From NCBI GenBank assembly GCA_027365835.1, contig DAHXLU010000066.1, forward strand, positions 1 to 37,915: a stretch of DNA of 37,915 nucleotides, written 5' to 3'. This DNA comes from JAJZMA01 sp021850405. Its GTDB lineage: Bacteria; Chloroflexota; Dormibacteria; Aeolococcales; Aeolococcaceae. The translations under genes and the position numbers were made by a program. The notes under the pieces are model-generated. The model did no database searches. It worked only from the letters and a program-made list of their open reading frames with translations, and was not told the origin of the DNA. Below are positions 24,798-32,660 of the stretch, piece after piece (positions within the stretch are counted from its first letter, which is position 1; every line of letters begins with the position of its first letter).

Positions 24798-26476
24798 TGG
24801 GAAAGGTGCAGCGCACCGAGCCGCCACGGGTTTGCTACGTCTTTGTGACTGGAGGAGTGGTCTCATCCCTTGGGAAAGGCATAACCGCTGCATCCATAGG
24901 TGCCATCCTCAAGGCCAGGGGGCTCTCTGTAGTCATGCAGAAGCTTGATCCCTATCTAAATGTAGACCCAGGAACCATGTCTCCCTACCAGCATGGGGAG
25001 GTTTTTGTAACTGATGATGGTGCCGAGACCGATCTGGATCTTGGGCATTACGAACGATTTGTTGGTGTGTCGCTGGGAGCGGGCAGCAACGTAACTACGG
25101 GAAAGATCTACTCCAGTGTTATCTCCAAGGAACGAAAGGGAGACTATCTTGGAGCAACTGTCCAGGTGATTCCCCACGTCACCAATGAAATAAAAGAGCG
25201 GATCCGCTGGGTGGGCGAAGGCTCAGATCCAGCGCCGGATGTTGTTGTGGTTGAAGTTGGTGGAACAGTCGGGGACATAGAGTCGTTGCCGTTTCTGGAA
25301 GCCATACGCCAGCTGAAGAACGATGTCGGACGGGACCGGGTTACTTATGTGCATCTGACACTCGTGCCTTTTGTGGGTGCAAGTGAAGAGTTCAAGAGCA
25401 AGCCTACCCAGCACAGTGTTAATACCCTGCGGAGTATAGGTATTCAGCCAGACGTTATTGTGGCAAGGAGCGAAAGTCCTATATCCTTGCAGCTCAAGGA
25501 GAAGATATCGCTGTTTGGGGACGTCGATTTGCGTGCTGTGATCAATGTCCCTGATGTAAAAAGTATTTATGAAGTTCCCTCGCTCCTGGAGAATGCTGGG
25601 CTGGGCGCTTTTCTCGCTGCGCATATGAATCTGCCAGGTGGGGAGCCAGACCTGTCTGTATGGACCAGTCTTCTGGAGAGGATGGAGGCTGCCTCCAGCG
25701 AGGTCGAGATTGGCGTGGTTGGCAAGTATGTATCCATGCCCGATGCCTACTTAAGTGTTACTGAGGCGCTGCGACATGCTGGCGCTCACAACGGCTGCAG
25801 GGTTCACATACGCTGGATTAATTCCGAACTGGATGGGGTAGAGGCCGCACTTGCTGGAGTTGATGGGGTGCTGGTGCCAGGAGGATTTGGTGGCAGGGGG
25901 ATTGAGGGGAAGGTGACTGCCTCCAGATTCGCACGCTCAGGAAGGATCCCGTATCTTGGGCTGTGTCTTGGGATGCAGTGCGCGGTGATCGATTGCGTTC
26001 GGCAGCTTGACGGGGCCGGGAGTGCCAATTCCACCGAGTTCGACCCCGACACCCAGGTTCCAGTGATTGACCTTATGCCCGACCAGCGGGATCTGGATGA
26101 CAAGGGAGGTACCATGCGGCTTGGGCTATACCCCTGTCTTTTGGCCGAGGGCTCACTCGCATCGTCCCTGTACGGGGGGGCGTCGCTGGTCTACGAAAGG
26201 CATAGGCATCGCTATGAGGTAAACAACAAGTACCGGAAGGCTGTGGCGGATGCTGGTCTCCTGGCTTCCGGAATGTCACCAGACGGAAGGCTGGTTGAGA
26301 TGGTGGAGCTGCCTGGCCATCCTTTCTACATTGCTTCCCAGTTCCACCCTGAGTTTCGCTCACGCCCCTTTGAACCCCATCCACTGTTTGCCGGATTTGT
26401 GGCAGCCTGTATGGCGGCGCGTGCAGGGCAGGGCAGTCTGGCTGGTGAAGGGGCGGTGCATGGGGAGGTGGAATGA
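24797..26476 (+). CDS. pyrG: CTP synthase PyrG
   Basis: Converts UTP to CTP using ATP and glutamine. The 559-aa product has an intact synthase domain (FVTGGVVSSLGKGITAASIG at 16-35; KLDPYLNVDPGTMSPYQHGE at 49-68) and a class I glutaminase domain with PGGFGGRGIEGK (361-372), nucleophile Cys390 in LGLCLGMQ, and His517/Glu519 in HPEF. ATG 24797 is chosen because it gives the family N-terminus and overlaps the previous stop by one base; an in-frame start at 24710 would add 29 residues lying inside the upstream gene. Its stop overlaps the next gene by 4 nt, so pyrG is coupled on both sides to apparent pseudoenzymes. Confidence 0.96.
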   Translation: MGKVQRTEPPRVCYVFVTGGVVSSLGKGITAASIGAILKARGLSVVMQKLDPYLNVDPGTMSPYQHGEVFVTDDGAETDLDLGHYERFVGVSLGAGSNVTTGKIYSSVISKERKGDYLGATVQVIPHVTNEIKERIRWVGEGSDPAPDVVVVEVGGTVGDIESLPFLEAIRQLKNDVGRDRVTYVHLTLVPFVGASEEFKSKPTQHSVNTLRSIGIQPDVIVARSESPISLQLKEKISLFGDVDLRAVINVPDVKSIYEVPSLLENAGLGAFLAAHMNLPGGEPDLSVWTSLLERMEAASSEVEIGVVGKYVSMPDAYLSVTEALRHAGAHNGCRVHIRWINSELDGVEAALAGVDGVLVPGGFGGRGIEGKVTASRFARSGRIPYLGLCLGMQCAVIDCVRQLDGAGSANSTEFDPDTQVPVIDLMPDQRDLDDKGGTMRLGLYPCLLAEGSLASSLYGGASLVYERHRHRYEVNNKYRKAVADAGLLASGMSPDGRLVEMVELPGHPFYIASQFHPEFRSRPFEPHPLFAGFVAACMAARAGQGSLAGEGAVHGEVE

Positions 26477-27483
26477 CAGGAGCGGCGCCAACGGCGCAAC
26501 CCTCGGGTCGGGATCCCAACCGGGGGCTGGATCTGCTCCGTGCTACTGAAGCCGCTGCTATTGCTGCGGGCAGGTGGCTGGGAAGTGGCAACCGCAATGG
26601 CGCCCTTTCCTCTTCTGAGGAGATGATGGCAAAGGCGCTGGCTGCCACGCAGTGGGATGCCCGGATAGTCATCGGCTCGGAAGCTGAGGCCTCTCACCTG
26701 CGGGCAGGGACGCACATTGGGGCTGGTCAGGAGCGCCTGGATCTTGTGGTTGTCCCAGTGGACGGGATCAGTCTCATAGCAAGGGGCGTTGGCCAGGCGC
26801 TTAGCATAGCTGCGGTTACCGGGCCGGGCGCGGTACCAGCTATTCCACCGGTTGCCTACATGCACAAGATTGCAGTCGGCCCCGATGCAGTGGGTTCGAT
26901 AGACGTGTCGGATTCTGCAGAGAACAACTTGCGTCGGGTTGCATTTGCCAAGAACCGGGGTGTTGCTGACCTTACCGTGATAATGCTGGACCGGCCCCGC
27001 CATCAGGCACTGATTGAGGAGGTGCGCCAGCTGGGCGCCAGGATCTCGCTCATATCTGATGGGGATGTCGGCGCTGCACTTATGGCGGCCTGGGAGTCAA
27101 CCGGTATTGACGTTTTCATCGGGTCGGGGGGGGCTCGGGAAGCGGTGGTAGGAGCCTGCGCGGTTCGGTGCATGGGAGGGGAGATGCAGTGTCGGCCCTG
27201 GATCCGCAATGCGGAGGAGGAGGATGCTGTGCGGGCGGGCGGATGGGACCTGGACTGCGTCCTGAAGATGGATGCACTGGCTCCATCGAGTGATGTGAGT
27301 GTGGCGGTAACAGGCGTCAGCGGCGCCGGTATTCTGCGTGGGGTTGTCTATCACGGTGACTGGTATGAGTCTCACAGCATGGTCATGCGCTCCCGGACTG
27401 GAACGGTGCGGGAGGTGGTTAGCCGGCATCACATTGGTCAGCGCCAGTCGACCCGACCACGCCAAGAGCACAGACGCAGCTGA
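26473..27483 (+). CDS. GlpX-like (class II FBPase) protein with degenerate active site
   Basis: A 336-aa protein clearly homologous to class II fructose-1,6-bisphosphatase GlpX: RATEAAAIAAGRWLGSG, YMHKIAVGP, LTVIMLDRPRHQALIEEVRQLGAR, ISDGDVGAAL and SGGAREAVVGA. Compared with E. coli GlpX from memory, the metal ligands Asp33, Glu57, Asp85 and Glu88 correspond to Leu45, Ser69, Val94 and Asp97. Catalytic Thr90 becomes Ile99 and Lys29 becomes Arg41. Only Glu213 (here Glu223) remains. FBPase activity is therefore very unlikely. It overlaps pyrG by 4 nt (ATGA). It may have a ligand-sensing or regulatory role, or be drifting; length and frame are intact, which argues for selection. Confidence 0.8.
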   Translation: MTGAAPTAQPSGRDPNRGLDLLRATEAAAIAAGRWLGSGNRNGALSSSEEMMAKALAATQWDARIVIGSEAEASHLRAGTHIGAGQERLDLVVVPVDGISLIARGVGQALSIAAVTGPGAVPAIPPVAYMHKIAVGPDAVGSIDVSDSAENNLRRVAFAKNRGVADLTVIMLDRPRHQALIEEVRQLGARISLISDGDVGAALMAAWESTGIDVFIGSGGAREAVVGACAVRCMGGEMQCRPWIRNAEEEDAVRAGGWDLDCVLKMDALAPSSDVSVAVTGVSGAGILRGVVYHGDWYESHSMVMRSRTGTVREVVSRHHIGQRQSTRPRQEHRRS

Positions 27484-27485
27484 CC

Positions 27486-27522
27486 CAGGGGGCACGGGTG
27501 CTACATGCACCCGTGCCCCCTG
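27486..27522. terminator. Perfect 16-bp hairpin between convergent glpX-like and clpP genes
   Basis: CAGGGGGCACGGGTGC (27486-27501) pairs without mismatch to GCACCCGTGCCCCCTG (27507-27522) around the loop TACAT. It lies directly after the glpX-like stop and before the convergent clpP stop, so it probably terminates both. No T-tract is present on either side. Confidence 0.8.
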
Positions 27523-27568
27523 TGCAATCCTCCCTGTCGAGGCTAGCCCAGGGGTACGGCTACCGTGA

Positions 27569-28465
27569 TCAGGGGATGGATCTTCCCGGGCCCTGGTTTC
27601 CCTTGGCGCCGAAACCGACCGTATTCTGCCTGGCCTTTACTCCGCGATTGATGGCTTCTGCTGTCCTTGGAACCTGGGGACGCTTAACCGGGCTGGCCTC
27701 TGGCTGCTGGATCTTGTCCACAATACCCCACGCCAGTGCAGCCTCAGGTGACATCCAGAAGTCACGATCTGCAGCCTGCTTTACCTCGTCCAAAGTGTGT
27801 CCTGTGTTCCAGGCGATTATCCCCATGAGCCGTTCGTTCATCTCATCCGCCACAGCCAGGCTTATCTTCTGGTCGGTGATCAGCCCTTGTGTTCCTGATG
27901 AGACCTGGTGGACCATAACACGGGCATTGGGCAGGATCATGCGGCTGTCTCCAGCAGATAGCAGTACAGCCCCCATCGATGCGGCAAGCCCTGTGCATAC
28001 CGTCCTGATGGGGCAAAGCGCTGCCTGCATGGCGTCATAGATGGCAAGGCCGTCAGTGACACTCCCGCCAGGGGAGTTGATATACATCTCGATTGGCTTG
28101 TTGTGATCCTGAAAGTCCAGGGCCAGAATCTGCAGGATGATGCTCTCTGCAGTGACATCGTCAATGGGACCGTTCAGTAGAATGATCCGGTTCTGAAAAA
28201 GCCAGCTGACCAGATCAAAGGAGCGCTCGCCAGCGGCGGTTGGCATAATAACCCCTGGCATGCCCGCACCAGAAGGGAGGCCCTTGGCAGGGTCGAAATC
28301 GGCAGGCGGCGCAGCCGTATGCTCAAGCCCTGGCGCTCTTGCGTCCAGCACTGTCTTTTCGTTGCCGCTGGCCACACGGCGCCCCCGCAGATGTTCTGCG
28401 AGCTTGCGAGATGGAGAGCGACCAGATCGATTCTGGGGGAGCTGCTGCTCGCTTTCTGTGGCCAT
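27569..28465 (-). CDS. clpP: ATP-dependent Clp protease proteolytic subunit with N-terminal extension
   Basis: A 298-aa ClpP-type serine peptidase. The core starts near residue 74 (PTAAGERSFDLVSWLFQNRI) and has the catalytic triad: Ser163 in GLAASMGAVLLSAG, His186 in ARVMVHQ and Asp235 in DRDFWMSPEAALAWGIVD. The oligomer/cleft motif INSPGGSV (130-137) is present. Unusual is a ~70-residue N-terminal extension, basic then Pro/Ala/Gly-rich, that replaces the normal short axial-gate N-terminus; a C-terminal extension of about 45 residues is also present. GGGAGG lies six bases before ATG 28465, while Met69 (28261) has no ribosome-binding site, so the extension is likely translated. It could be a processed propeptide. 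Confidence 0.88.
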   Translation of the reverse strand: MATESEQQLPQNRSGRSPSRKLAEHLRGRRVASGNEKTVLDARAPGLEHTAAPPADFDPAKGLPSGAGMPGVIMPTAAGERSFDLVSWLFQNRIILLNGPIDDVTAESIILQILALDFQDHNKPIEMYINSPGGSVTDGLAIYDAMQAALCPIRTVCTGLAASMGAVLLSAGDSRMILPNARVMVHQVSSGTQGLITDQKISLAVADEMNERLMGIIAWNTGHTLDEVKQAADRDFWMSPEAALAWGIVDKIQQPEASPVKRPQVPRTAEAINRGVKARQNTVGFGAKGNQGPGRSIP

Positions 28466-28848
28466 CCTGATCCTCCCGATTACTGTCCGAGAACTGCTGT
28501 CTGAAGCCTGTTGTGAACGGCTTGCAAGAACCGTACGAAACTACGGCGGACAGGGGACGGACATTGCACCTTTTTTACCCTCATTTATGTGGTTTACTCC
28601 TGCTGGGGCCGGTTCCTGGCGCGCTTGGTGCATTCCCTCCGGCTCCTGGAGTGGTCACGGGAGGTTCTCCTGGCAAGGAGATGAGAATAAGACGGTAAGT
28701 CTGCGGGGAAGGGCCCAGACTGGGGGCTGGCAGTTTAGGCATGGTAGTTTGGGGAAAACTGTTTTTATATGGGTCCATGGGTCCTGTCGCAAGGGTGGGT
28801 GTTCGCCTGTCAGGTGCGTTCGGACCGTATGGGGAAGAAGGAGATACC
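28466..28848. other. Divergent intergenic region clpP / pirin
   Basis: No gene is recognisable in these 383 bases. They should hold the clpP promoter on the minus strand and the pirin promoter on the plus strand. A TTATAT (28765-28770) about 80 bp before the pirin ATG is a possible -10 box, but the nearest TTGGGG is only ten bases upstream, too close for a standard -35. I found no clear operator. Confidence 0.35.
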
Positions 28849-29823
28849 ATGCCAGCAATATTTGCCGAGCCGATGAATCTGCCCAGGCTGGAAGCGCCGC
28901 AGGTTGCCGTGCTTTCCAGAAGGGTGGCATCCATTACTGATGCGCCCCATGCCTTTGAGGGGGATGGTTTTCCTGTGAGGCGGGCATTTGCCGGTGTGGA
29001 CCAGCGGTTGCTGGACCCCTTCATTCATATGGACCATATGGGGGAGGTGGAGTATTCTCCTGGCGAGGCCAAAGGGACACCATGGCACCCTCATCGTGGC
29101 TTTGAGACAGTCACGTACATGATAGACGGCACCTTCGAACATCAGGATTCCAATGGTGGAGGGGGACGCATTACTGACGGGGATACCCAGTGGATGACTG
29201 CTGGTGCTGGAATACTCCATATTGAGCGCCCGCCCGAAAAGCTGGTTGTGTCGGGAGGGCTTTTTCACGGCTTTCAGTTGTGGGTTAACCTGCCTGCCGC
29301 GAGCAAGTGGATAGCGCCACGCTACCAGGACATACGAGGGAGCGCAGTTACACTTCTCTCCTCCCATGATGGGACCGCACTCCTGCGGCTTATCGCCGGA
29401 CGGCTTGGCTCACAGCAGGATTTTGCGGGTCCTGGCATCACCCACACTCCAATAACGATGGTGCATGCAACGGTGTTGCCCGGTGGTCACGTGTTCCTTC
29501 CCTGGGATGCTTCATTCAATGCACTGTTTTATGTTCTGAGTGGTCGAGGTGAGGTGGGCAGTGAACGGCTGCAGGTTTCTCCTGGCCAGCTGGTAGCATT
29601 CCATGGCGAGGGCCCCATTGAGTTTTTTGCTGCCAAAGGGCAGGAAAGCCGGTCGCCAGCACTTGACGTTCTTGTGCTCGGTGGGAAGCCAATTGGAGAG
29701 CCTGTTGCGTGGGCTGGACCTTTCGTGATGAATACCCATGCTGAGCTGGCCCAGGCGTTTGATGACTACCGGTCCGGGAGGCTCGGCTCCATTCCCGCTG
29801 GTGCCCTGGGGCAGAGCCAGTAG
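28849..29823 (+). CDS. Pirin family protein
   Basis: A 324-aa bicupin of the pirin family. The N-terminal cupin keeps the metal set: His80 and His82 in WHPHRGFETVTYM, and His124 and Glu126 in GAGILHIERPPE. The usual ILHSE is here ILHIE. The C-terminal pirin_C cupin (FYVLSGRGEVGSERLQVSPGQLVAF) is complete. Family members are iron-binding proteins reported as quercetin dioxygenases or transcription cofactors; the role here is unknown. ATG 28849 is preceded by GAAGGAGATACC, a textbook site. The gene stands alone, divergent from clpP. Confidence 0.9.
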   Translation: MPAIFAEPMNLPRLEAPQVAVLSRRVASITDAPHAFEGDGFPVRRAFAGVDQRLLDPFIHMDHMGEVEYSPGEAKGTPWHPHRGFETVTYMIDGTFEHQDSNGGGGRITDGDTQWMTAGAGILHIERPPEKLVVSGGLFHGFQLWVNLPAASKWIAPRYQDIRGSAVTLLSSHDGTALLRLIAGRLGSQQDFAGPGITHTPITMVHATVLPGGHVFLPWDASFNALFYVLSGRGEVGSERLQVSPGQLVAFHGEGPIEFFAAKGQESRSPALDVLVLGGKPIGEPVAWAGPFVMNTHAELAQAFDDYRSGRLGSIPAGALGQSQ

Positions 29824-29863
29824 GCCCCAGGTAGCCATGCTCGTGCTGCACCCAGCGGGAATG
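29790..29863 (+). terminator. Two-part inverted repeat across the pirin stop codon
   Basis: CATTCCCGCTGGTG (29790-29803) pairs with CACCCAGCGGGAATG (29849-29863), allowing one bulged base. Inside it CCTGGGGC (29805-29812) pairs with GCCCCAGG (29824-29831). The structure includes the TAG at 29821-29823. It could terminate transcription, protect the 3' end, or act on ribosomes finishing the gene. Confidence 0.5.
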
Positions 29864-30130
29864 TTGTGCAGTGCCGGGGCTCCTCTGGTGTGGCCACACG
29901 TAGCAGGAGCATCGGCTCCAGTTCGCAGAGTGAGATGGCCGCCAGCGACAACAATGGAACATGAACGAGAATGTGGGCTGGGACGTATACTGCCCTTCAA
30001 GGTGCCCTTCTGTAGGGGTTTTTGTTGTCTTGACACCACAATTATCTCGCACACAGCGAGGCATCTTTCTTTATTTACGGACCCGATCCGCCCCCATTAC
30101 CAAAATCGAAGCTAAGGAGAGGTGCGGGAC
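29864..30130. other. Intergenic region between pirin and the glycan block
   Basis: No gene is seen. It contains a small rho-independent-like terminator (30005-30023) and a consensus TTGACA (30030-30035) whose expected -10 position has no match. The strong AAGGAG ribosome-binding site of the next gene lies at 30114-30119. Composition becomes more AT-rich from about 30030 onward. Confidence 0.35.
30005..30023 (+). terminator. Short intrinsic terminator
   Basis: CCCTT-CTGT-AGGGG forms a 5-bp stem with one G-T pair, directly followed by TTTTT. It probably ends transcripts from the pirin side before the glycan genes. Confidence 0.45.
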
Positions 30131-32068
30131 ATGGAAGGCTCAACCAACCGGGACAAGGCAGAAGGAATCCTGACCGAGCCAAACAGCCCTTCAGCAACTA
30201 CCATGCAAACCAGGCTTTGGCTCATCGGCGCTGTCGGTATTGTTGGAGCTCTGGGATTGGTGCTACCACTATTGCTGGCATTTCATTACGGTTCAATCCA
30301 TTCTCCATCAGCCGATGACTGGGCCTATGATCGCGCAGCTTTCTTTTTTGCCAGAACGGGCAGATTCAACCTATACCATTGGGGTACAATCCTGATCCTA
30401 GGTCAGATCGTACTGGCTGCTCCTGTTATATGGGCTCTTGGGGACCATGTCGCCGCCCTGAATGCCTACTCCTGCTTCCTGGGGTTTCTTGGCCTCACAG
30501 CCCTCTTGCTGTTTGCAAGGGAGTGTGGCCTGGGCAGGTGGCGCAGCCTGATGGTGGCGGCTCTATGTGCACTCTGTCCCCTGTGGGCAACTCTGTCAAC
30601 CAGTTTCATGGCAGAAGTTCCATCTTTTGGTTTCGCAATGATGGCCCTGTTAGCTGGATCAATGTCGTTCAAAAAAGATGCTGTCGACAAGAAGTGGCTA
30701 GTAGCGGCCCTATTGCTCTCATTCGTATCTTTCTCAATTCGTGAGCAGATGATGGCAGTTGAGCTGGCAATCATAGCAACCTCCTGTCTGCTAATCCGGC
30801 TCCAGGGAGGCAGGTGGAGGCGTTGGGCATGCGGGGAGGGTATTCTGATCGCAGCGTCATTGGCGCTTTACTGGTATCGGCAAAAACTGCCTACGGGGGG
30901 CCATGAATATCCAATAAGGTTCCAGCCAGAGCAGCTGCTTAATATATGGCTGGGATCGTGGCCACTCATCATCCTCGGCTTGTTCGCACTGCCTGTAGTG
31001 ATGTATCTGGGGCCATGGAGGATTTTGTCCACTGCCTGGCGCATAAACCATCGAATCTGTGCAAGCCTGATCATTGTTTTTGGGCTGCTTCCTCCGTTCT
31101 ACCATTTCCTGACCACAACCGGAGTCTATCTTGAAGGTAAACGTACTCCAGCTGGAACTGTAATAGATCCTCATCGGGTGAGAGTGCTCTGGGTCATCCC
31201 CCAGATCGGAAACTGGTACTACGACCTATCTGGCAGTCACATCTGGCAGCAGCTAATACCAAATACAACGTGGCCGATCAGCATGTTCCCGTCCTGGTTT
31301 ATAAACCTCCTTTACGTGGCAGGACTGCTCGGCATCACACTGGTGGCGCTATGTATGATGCTGACGGCGCATAGGGTATGGCAGAGAAGACACATTCTTA
31401 GAGAGCGCATGCGCGGCAGTAGTGCTGCCAGATCACTGCTCCTTATAAACGTGTGTACCCTTCTATATCTGGGCACAGTCCTGGCGCTGAATCTGCTCAT
31501 CTCCTCCCAGAACTGGGATGAGTACTACCTGTTTTTCATTCCCGCGCTCTATATAGACCTTCTCTGGATCAGAGCAGCAGAGTTTCCCGGCCCCAAAAAA
31601 CAATCACGAATAGCAGGCATGGCAATGATTGCACCTAATATACGGCTCGCCGCTGGAATTTTACCGATGCTGGTCTCGGGGCTGATCTACACTGCCTGGT
31701 TTGAATCCTACATGGGGGCAGCAGATGTTTTTGGCCAGCGAGTGATTGCATCAGGTACGATGCAGCTTGCCCATCCTCAGGCCGACAATCTGTTCACGAA
31801 CTGGATGTTGCTCGGCTTAAAGTACGGTGACAAGCCAACGCCTCCCCAGTTGTACCAGTTTACAAGCCCGGTCGCCTCACAGCTTTGTTACGGCATAACT
31901 GCCTACCGCGCCCAGGATGTCCCGTCAAACAGTGCGCTGGCCATCTACCATGCTGACCCGCTCCGGGGTCAGTGGGACTCCCTTGCTGGGCAATATGTGC
32001 TAGTTGCATTGCCACTTACAAATAACCCTCGTTGTACCTTTACCTTCGGGGCACCTCCATCTGGATAA
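30131..32068 (+). CDS. Multi-pass GT-C-type membrane glycosyltransferase, putative
   Basis: A 645-aa integral membrane protein with about ten or more predicted transmembrane helices. After the first helix (about 28-52) comes an extracytoplasmic segment SPSADDWAYDRAAFFFARTGR with an acidic DD pair (residues 62-63), then YHWGTILILGQ. This is the layout of GT39/ArnT-like GT-C enzymes that use lipid-linked sugar donors. The C-terminal ~130 residues are mostly soluble. Donor and acceptor cannot be read. ATG 30131 is eleven bases after AAGGAG; an in-frame GTG at 30122 is too close to it. It is the first gene of the glycan block. Confidence 0.65.
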   Translation: MEGSTNRDKAEGILTEPNSPSATTMQTRLWLIGAVGIVGALGLVLPLLLAFHYGSIHSPSADDWAYDRAAFFFARTGRFNLYHWGTILILGQIVLAAPVIWALGDHVAALNAYSCFLGFLGLTALLLFARECGLGRWRSLMVAALCALCPLWATLSTSFMAEVPSFGFAMMALLAGSMSFKKDAVDKKWLVAALLLSFVSFSIREQMMAVELAIIATSCLLIRLQGGRWRRWACGEGILIAASLALYWYRQKLPTGGHEYPIRFQPEQLLNIWLGSWPLIILGLFALPVVMYLGPWRILSTAWRINHRICASLIIVFGLLPPFYHFLTTTGVYLEGKRTPAGTVIDPHRVRVLWVIPQIGNWYYDLSGSHIWQQLIPNTTWPISMFPSWFINLLYVAGLLGITLVALCMMLTAHRVWQRRHILRERMRGSSAARSLLLINVCTLLYLGTVLALNLLISSQNWDEYYLFFIPALYIDLLWIRAAEFPGPKKQSRIAGMAMIAPNIRLAAGILPMLVSGLIYTAWFESYMGAADVFGQRVIASGTMQLAHPQADNLFTNWMLLGLKYGDKPTPPQLYQFTSPVASQLCYGITAYRAQDVPSNSALAIYHADPLRGQWDSLAGQYVLVALPLTNNPRCTFTFGAPPSG

Positions 32069-32660
32069 TGCCGCAGACATGCGTGTGTTCGGGGACCTCT
32101 GCCATCAACCCATAGCATGCCACCAGGGTATGAGACGAGACGATATGGCCTGGTCCCCAATGAATGCTTCCGGCAGCCACGTTTCCACTCTGGACAGCTG
32201 CCGGATGGGTCTGATAAGCATGGTCTCGCACCTTGAAACTCGATTTAGCCCACCCGTCGCCACCGGACCGGGCGGATGGGTCACCCAGCGTTGCAGGCAT
32301 GCGCTCGAGCAAGACCAGTTTCATCGTGAGCATGCACAGGGTGAGCTGTAGATCAGGGATTGCATGGATCGGGCCAGCCCACGTCTTCCAGCACCCAGTG
32401 GTTCTACCACCCTTCGTCTCTCCCGAATGCAGAACCATATGCGCTCCGTACTCACCCCCTGTCAGCTTGCGCGCGAGGTATCCGCGCCGTGACCTCCCTG
32501 CTATATTTCGCATCTACATGTAATCCCAGGCCTTGCCCCCACTCCTGCGGGCCATCGTCCCCCGGAGCCGCCAAACGTTTAGAATATGTCCCTGTCATCA
32601 ACCGATATAGATGCTCCCCTTCCACCTACATGGCTTGGGAACGTCGAGAGGAGCTCAGTG
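32069..32660. other. Gene-free gap within the glycan block
   Basis: About 590 bases hold no recognisable gene. A minus-strand frame of 157 codons (32040-32513) is open, but its translation is compositionally odd and overlaps the upstream coding end, so I do not call it. TAGAAT (32580-32585) could be the -10 box of the next gene, with its start near 32592. It might contain a decayed gene or simply a long leader. Confidence 0.35.

Noticed and set aside
30030..30035. Consensus TTGACA before the first glycosyltransferase
   Set aside because: No acceptable -10 hexamer at 16-18 bases; listed only as a note in the intergenic entry.
32040..32513. Open 157-codon minus-strand frame in the gap of the glycan block
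   Set aside because: It overlaps the end of the GT-C gene, has no recognisable motif and an unnatural mix of residues; other frames of the gap also give nothing.
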